64,000 bases of DNA, taken from Atriophallophorus winterbourni. Its lineage: Eukaryota > Platyhelminthes > Trematoda > Plagiorchiida > Microphallidae. The DNA is taken from the NCBI GenBank assembly GCA_013407085.1, contig JACCGJ010018783.1, positions 91,314-155,313 of the forward strand, written 5' to 3'. This document shows, in pieces, positions 21,166-31,479 of this stretch (positions are counted from its first letter, which is position 1; every line of letters starts with the position of its first letter). The notes beneath the pieces are model-generated. The model was not told the DNA's origin. It made no database searches and saw only the letters and a program-made list of their open reading frames with translations. The translations under genes were made by a program, and so were the position numbers.

Positions 21166-24100
21166 GGCGGAAAAAAATGCATCCTCAAAAAATGCAGATG
21201 TAGCTATCCAGTTACGTCGTCCTTCAAATCGAGCTTCCTCTTAGAAGGAGGTAAACGTAGCCAAAACTCCGAAAAAACGTATCAAGGACAGTAAGGCCCA
21301 TAATCAACGGAAGCAACATGGAAATGTTGCTGGCTTCCCCGAGCTGGGAAACATTATCCAGGAATTGAACGGTTTACGTAAGCAATTTGAGGCAATTCTT
21401 CTTCTTCAAAAACTAAAACCCGAAATGTACTAGTTTTTAACCGAGCGGAGCCTTCGATTAAGGAATCAAAGAGTCAAAGAGATTTTAATCGCAGATGTAT
21501 CAGCGATCCTATCCGGATGGTAGGTCTGAAGCCTTCTACTCCCACGGTGCAAGTTCACCGTGTAGGCAGATGGAAGATGGATAACCGCCCTAGGCCAATA
21601 CTGATAGATTTCAAATACCAGGCGGATCGGGATGCGTTATTGTCTAGGGCTGAATACATCGCTACAACAACTCTAGACAAGCTCTAGGTTAAGCCAGACA
21701 ACCCTATCTTATATTAGACAGAACACTCCCGCACCAAATAGGAGAAACCTTGCTTTAAGGACATCTGCCATCCGTCAGCCTGATGCAAACCGAAGCGCTA
21801 GTGAATCTGTTACGATCTTACCGAACAGCTCATCGCTACGAGTCTGGCTGCCCGGATTAGTAGACGTTGACGCGCTTATCGAAAATAAAAATGAGAGCCA
21901 AGCAAATTTCTCTAGGTGTTGCTCTTCGATAGAGGCGGCCTCAATCCTCAGTCAACGGTCCGTAACATCCACGCAATTGGTTGTTGAACCAGATACTCCT
22001 GCTTTAAGTAGCACGCCAAAAAACGTGCACCTCCCTCGGGTGCTTCAACCGAGGGCCAATCAGGGTAAGTTTCAGAAGCACGCAAAACCAGCGCCTCAGT
22101 GCTGTACGTTAATGTGTGCAGCATACGGAATAAGTGGACCGACCTCTCTCTTCGTGTGGATGAGTTGCAACCCCGGGTTATAGCGCTTTATGAGACCTGG
22201 CTGTCCGCGCTTGACGATGTGCCAAAAAACATCAGCGAGCAGTATATCGTCATTAGATGCGATAGACCTGGCGACAGGAGAGGCGGTGGCGTTGCACTCC
22301 TCCTAGAGTATGGCTTGCACAATATGGGAACGGGTATATCCCTAACCAGTAAAAACGTCTAAGTTGTTACGAGTAACCTGACTTGCTACACGTCAGCTCT
22401 CGCAATTTCTTGTGTCTACGTCACACTCAGTGCAGCTCGGCAGGAGATTACACAGCTGATCTAGACGCTCGACAGGTTGTTTCAATCAGCTCCCAGCGCA
22501 CTCATCTTAGGTGATTTCAACCTCCCAGACATAAATTTGGTCGTCCCTGTAGGTTTAGACACCAAACAATCCGAAATGTTTATCGAATGGCTCCATGATC
22601 ATGCGCTACATCAGCATGTGAGTGATGGAGTAATGGATGTACTCCACCCACTCTCGACCTAGTGTTGTCGTCCCAGCCCGAAGCCGTTAGATTTTCAAAA
22701 TACCTACCACCGTTCGGCAAATGCGATCACGTGATGATAAGCTTCGAAGAGGTACTGCGGTTTCACAAACCTATTGCTTGCCTAAGACGAAATTTTGTGC
22801 TTGTAGACTGGGATTTTCTTCTACAGACTTCAAAATCTTACTTTTAGTTCTCTGACGATTTTAATGTAAGTGAAAACTAGGATAAGTATCTTAAGGAGTT
22901 ACAAGACAAGCATGCTCCACTGCAAGTCGTGAAAAAGCATCATGGGCCGTCCTGGTGGACTCTTCGAGTTCGTCTGTCTACCCGTAAACGAGAACGTTTA
23001 TGGCGGCAATATAAGCTATCTCTCACTTCTGGTTCTTGGGTCCGATACAACACCGCTCGGAACGTTTGTGTTGAAATACAGCGTTCGCTTAAACAGGAGT
23101 TTGAGTTATCCTTAGCTAAAGATGCTAAATCCAATCTCAAAAGATTTTACAGCTACGCTCAATCAAAGGAAAAACCAGGAAATACACTGAAGATTTAAAT
23201 CTGGAGGACGGAAAATTATCCGATACCGACTTGTCTAAGGCGACTGCCTTCTCTAGGTTCTTCAGTGGCGTTCAGAAACGTGATAATTCTTTGAATGCTT
23301 CGTCTAGCTAGTTTAATCTACTAAATTGCGCTCCTGCACTAGATGAGTTGTCCTTCATGGAATCCGAGGTGTATGAAGCACTTATCCATGTTCGCGTCAA
23401 CAAAGCTGAGGGACCAGATGGTATCCGCTGGATTATGCTAAAGAATCTTGCTTCAGTGATTAGAGAACCCTCATTTAAGCTCTTCAATTCATGATTGAAC
23501 ATAGATGTGGTTCCTAGTGAGTGAAAGGAAGCTATGATCGTGCCAATACACAAAATCTGTCGGCATCTTTCTCAGTGTTCTCTACTGAGTGTAACTCAGC
23601 ATGGATTTCTTAAGGGTAGATCCTGCCTGACAAACCTTCTTAGTTTTCTCAATAATGCCACTCAAAGGATAAATGTAGGGAAGTCTGTTGAAGCCTTCTA
23701 CCTAGACTTCAGCAAGGCTTTCGATTCCGTAAACCATCGCCTTCTAGAGATTAAGCTAGCAGCAAAAGGCATACGGGGTGGTCTACTTGCTTGGATAAAG
23801 GCCTTTCTAACAAGTTGGACATTCCGAGTTGAAGTAGGATTCACGCTGTCAAATGAAACCGACGTGATCAGTGGTATACCCCAAGGTTGGTACTTGGTCC
23901 TCTTCTATTCCTGATTTTAATCGATAACTTGTTGTCTGCTTTGAAGTGCCCATGCTTCGTTTTCGCGGATGATGTAAAATTCATCGGATCAATGGATGAA
24001 GATACCTTGATGCACGACCTTGAACGGGTCATAAACTGGTCACACCAGTGGGACCTCCCACTGAACCTTAATAAGAGCCAAATCTTGTCAGCATCAGTTG

Positions 24101-25100
24101 ATAAGATTTCAGTTCAGGTGTCGGGTAATTCTCTCACTGTTAGCGCCACACAGCGTGTTAAGGATTTAGGAGTACTAGTTAGGACTGGCTTCACACAGAG
24201 GATCAATGCGCTGTTTCAGCTCAACGTGTTTGCAAAATTCTCTTTCGGCTAAGATCCGTGTTTTCCAGAAGAAAACCCGATGTATTCCTGCATTAGTCCG
24301 CCGCATTGAGAATATTGTGTCCAGGCGTGGTGCCCTTACTAAAAGAAGGATATCGTTCAACTCGAAAGCATGCAGCGCCTCGCAACTCGCATGATTGCGG
24401 GTCAGCGATCGAGACCTTACGCTGCCCGCCTGAAGTCCCTAGATCTTTTTTCACTTACGCGCCGTCGTTTAAGAGGTGACTTAATTGAAACATTCAAGAT
24501 CTTGAAGGGCTTAGGTGGGGTTATCATGACCGACTTCTTTGCCTTAAGTCCCTAGCTGAGCACCCGGTGCCATTGACACAAACTTGCTAAGAAGCGATGT
24601 AGACTAGACTCAATGAAAAACTTTTTCAGCCTCAGGAAGGTATATTTCTAGAACCGGCTTCCAGAAGAACTTATATCCTGCAGTTTTGTCGCAAGTTTTA
24701 GGCAGGGTTTGGACCGCATCTGGGGTAAGATGTTTCATGAATTCTCCTCCTAATTTCAATGCAAGATTAGGTAGTTCACCATTTTTCGCGTTGTTTGTTA
24801 AGTAAGTAAACGCGAAAGATTGTTTGTTTATTACACAACTCTTCTTTAGCTGACCTCTCACCGTACTGGTGAACAGAAATGTATTCTTATCTTTCCAGTA
24901 TCACTCATAACGAGGCGCTCCCGAAATTCAACCCGTAAAATCCCTAGGCATCGCGATCATCGAGGATATTCAAATCACAATAAGAATAAACGCTTTAGCA
25001 GTGGTGATTGTTTCTCTGCAGCTTTCCACCGATAGAAATTCTGGACGCTCGATTGGCTCGTTCGCCTCTTATTGCCCTGTGCAACTGAACTGAACTGCGG
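21165..25100 (+). mobile_element. CR1-like family A, copy A3, near full length, decayed
   Basis: Order on the plus strand: ORF1 part (about 21165-22080), endonuclease (about 22095-22850), linker and RT (22929-24730), and a 3' UTR ending at 25080-25098 in ctgtgcaactgaactgaact-like sequence. ORF1 shows a helical stretch (ELGNIIQELNGLRKQFEAIL) and an RNA-binding-like block (RWKMDNRPRPILIDFKYQAD). The endonuclease shows ETWLSALDD, GGGVALLLEY and LILGDFNLPDI. The RT shows EAFYLDFSKAFDSVNHRLLE and CFVFADDVKFIGSMDEDT. At least eight stops or frameshifts, e.g. near 22363, 22665, 23190, 23900 and 24255. It supplies the longest view of family A. Confidence 0.85.
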
Positions 25101-25104
25101 ATAA

Positions 25105-25660
25105 TGTGTTCGAGGACTGCGTTTTGAACTCGTTCCAGCGCTTTCTGACATGCAAATGTTTGGAGAATTTTAACGTGTTTCCAAGCCGTTTGAGGTTTGG
25201 TTCAACAGCAAACATGCGTCTTTCCATAATTAAATCAGAGATTTCGGTTCTTGATAAATCACTAGTTTCTGTTAATCCTCATGGATTACATACATAACAG
25301 ATGTCATGTAATTTTTCATTATTAATTAGAGTCACTGATTCGGGTGATAAATACTTGTCACAGTTCACAAGAGTAGCAATTGAACACAAGTCACATTTAC
25401 CTTGACTTACTGGACTTACCAGCTGTTGACAAAGTTTGCACATTTTACAAGCCTCGTCCTCAAGTCCGTTTAAGTACACGTTGTCGGTCATCGTTACAAT
25501 TTTGCGAGAGCAAGTCGATACACTGTGTGAAACGGTCGTTAATCGATCGGTGTCTTTCGGTGGATGCGATGCAGTGCGATCTAACGGACAGTAAAAGGCG
25601 TACACTTTCCCGTAAAGCGCTTGCTGTTCTGTGAAATTTGATCCAAAAGCGTTGAAAATA
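25105..25660 (-). mobile_element. CR1-like ORF1 fragment (family D-like), copy O
   Basis: The minus-strand frame at 25279-25605 encodes an ORF1 start with a finger: CKMCKLCQQLV, GKCDLCSIA, NCDKYLSPESVTLIN, DICYVCNP. Spacing matches the family-D finger (CAVCRKSV, VTCYDCLSKVHAKC, VCYVCLVC), except that the His-containing H-x-x-C is replaced by L-V-N-C. A stop follows; degenerate sequence continues to about 25110. It lies just downstream, in minus-strand sense, of element D. Confidence 0.65.
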
Positions 25661-25924
25661 ACTGTCAGTAAATACCAAATAGCGAGATACTCCTAATGAT
25701 ATCCGAGTTGTTGAGTTATTCTGTATTGAAAGCTATGTTACAAGCGTATGTAACGTTGGGTTGAAACTAGAAAATGTTAATTTTCGAGGATTCATGTTTC
25801 TGAGACTTGAAAATAGTATATTCCAAATATGGAAGTGGAGTTAAGTTCAATGATATAAGAACCGTACAGATCCGTCAATAGAACGAACAATAAAATTCAA
25901 AAGAATGCGAGCACAAATTTGTAC
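25661..25924. other. Spacer between two CR1-like elements
   Basis: No gene or motif seen; probably flank or 5' UTR of copy O. Confidence 0.4.
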
Positions 25925-26077
25925 GTCCACTCAAAGTAATTCAAAGTTCAAAGTAATTCAAAGTAATTCAAAGTTCAAAGTTTTAATGGTCCAAAAAGTA
26001 AATACTTTACAGTAACCACAGATTAAAAATATAGGGAATTCATAAAAACAACACAAATGTTTTATACACATGGAAAG

Positions 26078-27457
26078 TCAGCACGTGTATTCAGGTGCAA
26101 GGTTGGGTTTGGTCAACATATACTTGTCAAGTTCAGCCTTGAACATGTTCAGGCTTGTTGCGCAAATGATATGTGGGGGCAGGGAGTTCCATAGAAAACA
26201 GACTCTGACAGCAAAGAAAAATCTTCGACAATTTGATCTGGAGTGTGGAATAATTAACTTGTATCCATGCGATCTGCTACCACGTGCTTCTTGCCGATGA
26301 AACAGGTGTTCAAGTTGGTGATCCACTGTATGCAGAATGTTGAAAAGCAGGATCAAGTCACCCCTGAGACGACGGTACGAAAAGTCAAAGAGGTTTAGTG
26401 TTGCAATCCGCTCCTCGTATGGCCTGTTGTATAGCCCGGTCACCAGTTTTGTATCGCGGTGGTATACCCGTTGCAGCAAGGTCATGTCCTTTTGTAACCA
26501 TGGGGACCATGCTTGAACAGCATACTCCATTGTTGGTCTGATATAGGTGTTAATTATACGTGGGATTATCTGCTTTGAGAAACGACCGAAGATCCTTCTG
26601 AGCAATGCTAAGATTTGGCAGGACTTTTTGTATACAACAGAACAGTGCCGTGAAGACTTCAGGTTACTGCTAATCCACACGCCCAGGTCTTTCTCTTCAG
26701 TAACCCATGGAAGTTTCTGAGATCCCAGAGAGTATGAGAATTCGAATGATTTACCGACGTTCAACATTTTACATTTTTGGATGTTGAATGGTAAGCAGTT
26801 CCGCAAGGACCAATTATGAAGTGCTTCGAGATCTTTTTGCAGAATTTCGCAATCTTTTATGGTGCGTATGCTAGTCCAGACTTTGATGTCATCCGCAAAT
26901 AAAATGATTTTTCTGCGTACGATTTCAGGTATATCATTCGCGTACACGAGGAAGAGTATTGGCCCCAAGACTGTGCCTTGAGGTACGCCACTTGTAACTT
27001 CTACTGGGCTTGATAGTGCTCCATCAACTCTAACCCTTATAACTCTACCAGTCAAGTAGTCCTTTATCCAGGCCAATAATCTGCCGCATACCCCGAGCTG
27101 CTCCAATTTTTGTAGCAGTATGCTGTGGTTAACACGATCAAAAGCTTCAGACATGTCCAAGTAACACGCATGGATAGGGCATCCATCGTCCACGGCTCGA
27201 GTCCAATTATCAAGAGTTATGAGAAGATTGGTGAGACAGGAGTGTCTTGTCCTGAATCCGTGCTGTGCTATGGAAAGAAGCTTATTTTGTTCCAAGTGTT
27301 TGATAAGTTCGTCGGCCACAAGTCGTTCGAGAACTTTAGAGACCACTGGCAACAACGTGACTGGTCTGTAGTTAGACGCATCAGATGGGTTCCCTCCTTT
27401 GTATATCGGAGTGATTAGTCCACATTTCCAGTCATTAGCAACCGTGCTACAACTCAA
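26078..27457 (-). pseudogene. ORF2 C-terminal half: reverse transcriptase, family D
   Basis: Continuous 459-codon frame with every RT block: NDWKCGLITPIYKGGN, NYRPVTLLPVVSKVLERLVA, HGFRTRHSCLTNLL, HACYLDMSEAFDRVNHSILL, SGVPQGTVLGPILFLVYAND, the catalytic KIILFADDIKVW with both Asp, and thumb blocks LPWVTEEKDLGVWISSNLKS and TYIRPTMEYAVQAWSPWLQK. It ends FFFAVRVCFLWNSLPPHI. It belongs to the same polypeptide as the frame at 27474-28991; the frames differ by one base step near 27508-27530. Function: target-primed reverse transcription of the LINE RNA. Confidence 0.85.
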
Positions 27458-27473
27458 GGACAGGTTTAAAAGG

Positions 27474-28991
27474 TCAGAGAGTGGTGAGAATAGAGCATGG
27501 GCGCATTCTTTGGATGAATGGTGTTATTTCATCAGCACCTGGGGATTTTTTTGTATTTAACCCGCGTAGCTTTACCAGGACACTCTCGGGTTTCACAACG
27601 ATTTCGTGTATTGTATTCTGCGACCTGAATGCAGGTATATCGTAGGATACGCGCTCGTTAGGGTAGAACACTCTAGAGTAAAATTGAGCGAGTTCGTTAG
27701 CGGCTTCGAGAGCTGTGGATGTAGATCCAGTTGTTATAAGTAAAGCAGAAACACCTGGCTTAACCCTGGCCTTTCTGTTCACGATCTGGAAGAGGAGCTT
27801 CGGATTTCGTTCAATTTTATCCATCAGATTCATTTGATACTTTTCTTCATCCTCCTGGACAAGTTTAGTAACTTTGTTTCTCAACAAACGGTAAGATTCC
27901 CAAGATTCAGGTGTTGAATGCAGTATGTGGCTTCTCCACGCACAGTTTCTCAACTTTATCCATTTCCGTGTTCGACTCCGGATCACGAATTTAAATCCTT
28001 TTTTCAGTTGTTTTGAAACATATTTTGAGTGGAGTTCTATTTTTCGGTTGATTTTCTGAAGTATCGATGACCAGCATTGTTGGACATCAGTGCTAATCGG
28101 TGCCCAGGCGGTGACTTCTTGAAGAGACATTGATAATGCAACCGTATCGATTTTTCTTATCAACTTCTGAGCATCACTTGCTCTTATCGATTCAGATATA
28201 TAGTCGAAAACAATGACTGCATGATCACTCTTTCCAAGAGGTGCTTCATAACGGATATCCTCGATGACATTTTCCTCGCTAGTCAAAACAAGATCGAGAA
28301 TGGACGGTGTGTTTGTGCCTCTGAAGCGAGTGCTGCTTGAGATGTGGTTGAATAAGGGAATTTCGTTGAACATTTTGTAGAATAGATGATCAAGAGAGTT
28401 CACCGGTGGAATCTCGCTTTTTAGTAAATTCGGGAGATTAAAGTCACCCATGATCAGGACGTTGTTTTGATATCTGGAAACAACCATCTGAGTTTTCTCA
28501 ATTAAACTAGCATTGTATGCTTCGTCTGCTGACGGTGGTCGGTAAATCACACCAACAACACAGTTTTCACCTGTTGCTAATTCAAGTGAACACCAAAGTG
28601 TATCTTCCAGTATCAAATCATTATCCGTGATTCCTCTGAACGTGAGGTGTTGATCATAGTAAATAGCAACACCTCCTCCTCCACGATCCATTCGAGTACG
28701 ATGAAAAAGAAACATGTTTGGAATGGAAAGTTCCTCCTCAACTAATTGCTGATTGAACCAAGTTTCCGTTACGGCTATCAGGAGTGGTGAATATTTTTGC
28801 CGAAGCTCGATTAGTTCGGGTAACTTATTTATCAAGCATTGTGCGTTGGTGTATAAACATTTGATGGTAGATCTTGATAAAAGTGTTGGATGATGAGTAT
28901 TTGAGCATGTAAGTTGAGTACGTGTCAAAGATGTTGGGCCTCGTGTTAATGGGTATATTACATCACCGACACCGATAGAGTCGGTCGACAT
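27474..28991 (-). pseudogene. ORF2 N-terminal half: AP-type endonuclease and linker, family D
   Basis: 505-codon frame. The endonuclease starts near residue 43 with IKCLYTNAQCLINKLPELIE, then LIAVTETWFNQQ, RGGGGVAIYYDQHL, NVLIMGDFNLPNLL, STRFRGTNTPSILDLVLTSE and PLGKSDHAVIVFDY; the last two are the D-L-V and S-D-H catalytic blocks. All expected catalytic residues (N, E, D-x-N, S-D-H) are present. A linker (FVIRSRTRKWIKLRNCAWRS, NPKLLFQIVNRKARVKPGV) leads to the RT start (LRGLNTKKSPGADEIT), after which the frame is lost about 20 codons early by a single indel. The start codon is a guess. Confidence 0.85.
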
Positions 28992-29098
28992 CCGTTTTTT
29001 GGAGCAGGAGTCCCGGCATCACTGTGCTCAGTACCAACGGGTCCGCCAACTTCCACGATAGAGCAGGTTTTCAGGTTTTTACCGACAATTTTGATCTC

Positions 29099-30286
29099 TC
29101 ATGGAACTTTGTATCGATACTGTTTCCAGTTGTTAAGCACGGTGTTCACCATAGTGGTGGTCAAAAGTGTCAGTTTAAGGGGTCGTGGACCATTACCTTC
29201 GTAATACGATGACTTTGGGATTCGGAACGTATCGATAACCGTTACATTGGTGGTTTGGATAGCATTACTGATAAATCTCCACTGTTGTAGGTCGTGGTTG
29301 GATTTACACTTTGTATCTGAACCGGTGGCATCTTCTGGGACATTTAACAGAATAAGGGTGCGCTTGTTGCGATCGTTTGCTTTATTTTGGTTACCTTTCA
29401 GTGGCGATTTTGCCCGTTCCGACCAGGGAACATCAACAAATACACGAGATGTATTTTCCATGTCGTCTCGTAGCAAGTATGTCGACAGAAGTACATCTTC
29501 TAAGTCCTTCTCATTTTGCACTACTACCTTGAGCAACCGCGGCTTATCTTGGTGTATCGCTTTGGGAGGACGACTCAAGCGAATCAACGAAACCGGGTGG
29601 ATCGCTTTGAGATTCATGCGAGTGCACAGTTTCAACCATTCAGCCAAATCATCCTGATGTCTATTCGAAAATAAAGTCTCAGTCGACTCTGGCACGTTGG
29701 TGCAGATAACACTAAGAGAAATTTCTTTAGAGGCAACTTTCGCTAACGGGGCCTTCGATGTGAACGTTTTCGGCTTTAAGACGCTTTTAACACTCTGCTG
29801 GGTGCTGTGCTGCAAGAATTCAACCTTTTCCATTGATTGGTTTGGTGGTAAAGTTGAGTATGATGGATTATCTACCGGCTCTTCGGCAGTAACGACGGGT
29901 AACGACGGTGTCTTTATAACGTTTATTATCAGTTCATTTAATTTTTGTATACTGGATTCCATTCCATTTAGACGCGTCTCAATATCATATTCAGGGGTTT
30001 TCGTCGCCGAGGCTGACGGTGTTGATTTGGCCTTGCAAACCAGACAAACATAACAAACACCAGGGCAATCATCTCCATTAATAATCGATACTAAATCCGA
30101 GGTCAGCGATTTGTCGCATTTAGCATGAACTTTCGACAAACAATCGTAACATGTGACAGACTTTGCCTTAGGACTTACCGACTTTCGGCAAACCGCACAC
30201 ATGCAGCCCGGTGCGCTTTGTTTTCGCTTTGGGGTCATCCGGTCAGGGTTATGAGCAGCACTGTTCAGTGGTTTGTGCACAAGCAT
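29099..30286 (-). CDS. ORF1 protein with C4HC3 finger, family D
   Basis: 395-codon intact ORF. Residues about 28-84 form a PHD/esterase-type finger: CAVCRKSV, VTCYDCLSKVHAKC, then CPGVCYVCLVC. Next come a possible short coiled region (TRLNGMESSIQKLNELIINV) and two similar RNA-binding-like blocks: KEISLSVICTNVPESTETLF with LAEWLKLCTRMNLKAIHPVS and DKPRLLKVVVQNEKDLEDVL, and, nearer the C-terminus, TLILLNVPEDATGSDTKCKS with LQQWRFISNAI and RPLKLTLLTTTMVNTVLNNW. The two-block repeat suggests tandem nucleic-acid-binding domains. Expected role: binding the element RNA in the RNP. ORF2 follows after 107 bases. Confidence 0.8.
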   Translation of the reverse strand: MLVHKPLNSAAHNPDRMTPKRKQSAPGCMCAVCRKSVSPKAKSVTCYDCLSKVHAKCDKSLTSDLVSIINGDDCPGVCYVCLVCKAKSTPSASATKTPEYDIETRLNGMESSIQKLNELIINVIKTPSLPVVTAEEPVDNPSYSTLPPNQSMEKVEFLQHSTQQSVKSVLKPKTFTSKAPLAKVASKEISLSVICTNVPESTETLFSNRHQDDLAEWLKLCTRMNLKAIHPVSLIRLSRPPKAIHQDKPRLLKVVVQNEKDLEDVLLSTYLLRDDMENTSRVFVDVPWSERAKSPLKGNQNKANDRNKRTLILLNVPEDATGSDTKCKSNHDLQQWRFISNAIQTTNVTVIDTFRIPKSSYYEGNGPRPLKLTLLTTTMVNTVLNNWKQYRYKVP

Positions 30287-30784
30287 TGGCTCTGTCGAGC
30301 GATCGATGATGAATATAGTGTGCGCGACAAAAATTCAGTGTTCACGAAAAAGAGCAAAATCAGAATTTAATCCGGTGATACTCTTCGATAGTTGATCGCA
30401 CGATGTTGAAAGTATGACCAGTCGACGGCGAAGAATGAGATCTTTCCGATGACGTTAATCCCTTTGAGGACTTGAAGAGTATTAACAGAGTTGCACGCGT
30501 AGATCCAATATGGGAAAATCACGATAAATCCCAATTTGCTCGTATTATCGAATACCGCTACGAGAGTGGTATATCCAGAAAGCTGACTTCGAGAGGAGTC
30601 CAACAACGTATAATATGTCCACGTAAGTGTAAGTTTAAGAACAGTATATCCTGATAATCAGGAGCTCAAAATAATGCGGCCGCACGGCACGATGTTCCGT
30701 ATTATATGATGTTCCGTATTATCAGAAACCAAGCACTGAGTTGTTTTGATATATTGCTGTTTGATATATTACGACTTCAATTGG

Positions 30785-31020
30785 TGAATGTTTGGCAGTT
30801 TTAGTTGTCTTCCTAGACAAGAATAAAGCATTTGATATTGTTTCTCATATGTTATTATTATCGAAACTTAAATCATTTGGCAAAGGATGCAATCTCCGTT
30901 CATGGCAAAATTTGTTTCTTACTGATCACAAATACTCGGTTGAAGTCAATGGCCACATATCTCGAAACTCGCCTATTCGTGGTGGGATAATTCAAGATAG
31001 CGTATTAGGTCACTTACTGC
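30785..31020 (+). mobile_element. LINE RT fragment (family L)
   Basis: Reads LVVFLDKNKAFDIVSHMLLL, SKLKSFGKGCNLRSWQNLFL, KYSVEVNGHISRN and GGIIQDSVLGHLLLFS, i.e. the RT block from LDF-K-AFD to G-V-PQGSVLGPLLF, with Q to K, G to D and P to H changes. Truncated on both sides; the CT/TA microsatellite begins where the RT sequence stops. Confidence 0.7.
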
Positions 31021-31043
31021 TTTTCTCTCTCTTTCTCTTTCTT

Positions 31044-31074
<31 letters not shown>

Positions 31075-31077
31075 CTT
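31018..31077. repeat. (CT)n then (TA)n microsatellite
   Basis: Pyrimidine-rich ctctctttctctttctttct followed by CT and then TA dinucleotide repeats; a compound simple repeat joined to the RT fragment. Confidence 0.85.
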
Positions 31078-31479
31078 GAGCTCACAACAGTCCTCAAAAA
31101 CTTGCCACAAAAACTGTGGTTTCGAGTGATTTCAATGCCAGATTTAATGCAAATTACGAGGCTTGGCCTAAGCTGTCTTAAATGGTTCGGAGTAGGTTGA
31201 ACCAAAGAAAACTGACAACGAAATTCAGATCTGTGCATACAGTCTTTGTGTCAGTAACACATTATTTCAAACAAAACCACAGCATCAATTTTCTGAGAAA
31301 CATGCTCCTTCTGAGCAATTGCATCAGATTGATCTCATTCTTGTTGAACAGACTAATATATGAAGAGTATTTCTCACCAGATCATATCAAAGCGCAGACT
31401 GCGACGTTAACCATTCGCTGGTTTGTGCAAATCTAAAGCTTCCCGGTCGAGATTTTATCATGCCGAATTGTCTTCTGAA

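Larger units (their letters stand above)
25925..30640 (-). mobile_element. CR1-like family D, near full length, nearly intact
   Basis: Complete layout on the minus strand: 5' region (about 30290-30640, boundary uncertain), ORF1 (29099-30286), a spacer of 107 bases, ORF2 (endonuclease then RT, 26078-28991), 3' UTR, and a tail of alternating CTTTGAATTA / CTTTGAA units at about 25930-25990. Only one frameshift was found in the coding parts. This is by far the least decayed element in the window and so probably the youngest. Confidence 0.9.

Noticed and set aside
20507..21244. Plus-strand 245-codon frame with a finger-like WYCTGCHEAV
   Set aside because: Most of it is antisense to a clear reverse transcriptase (family E) on the minus strand; the Cys/His pattern is fortuitous.
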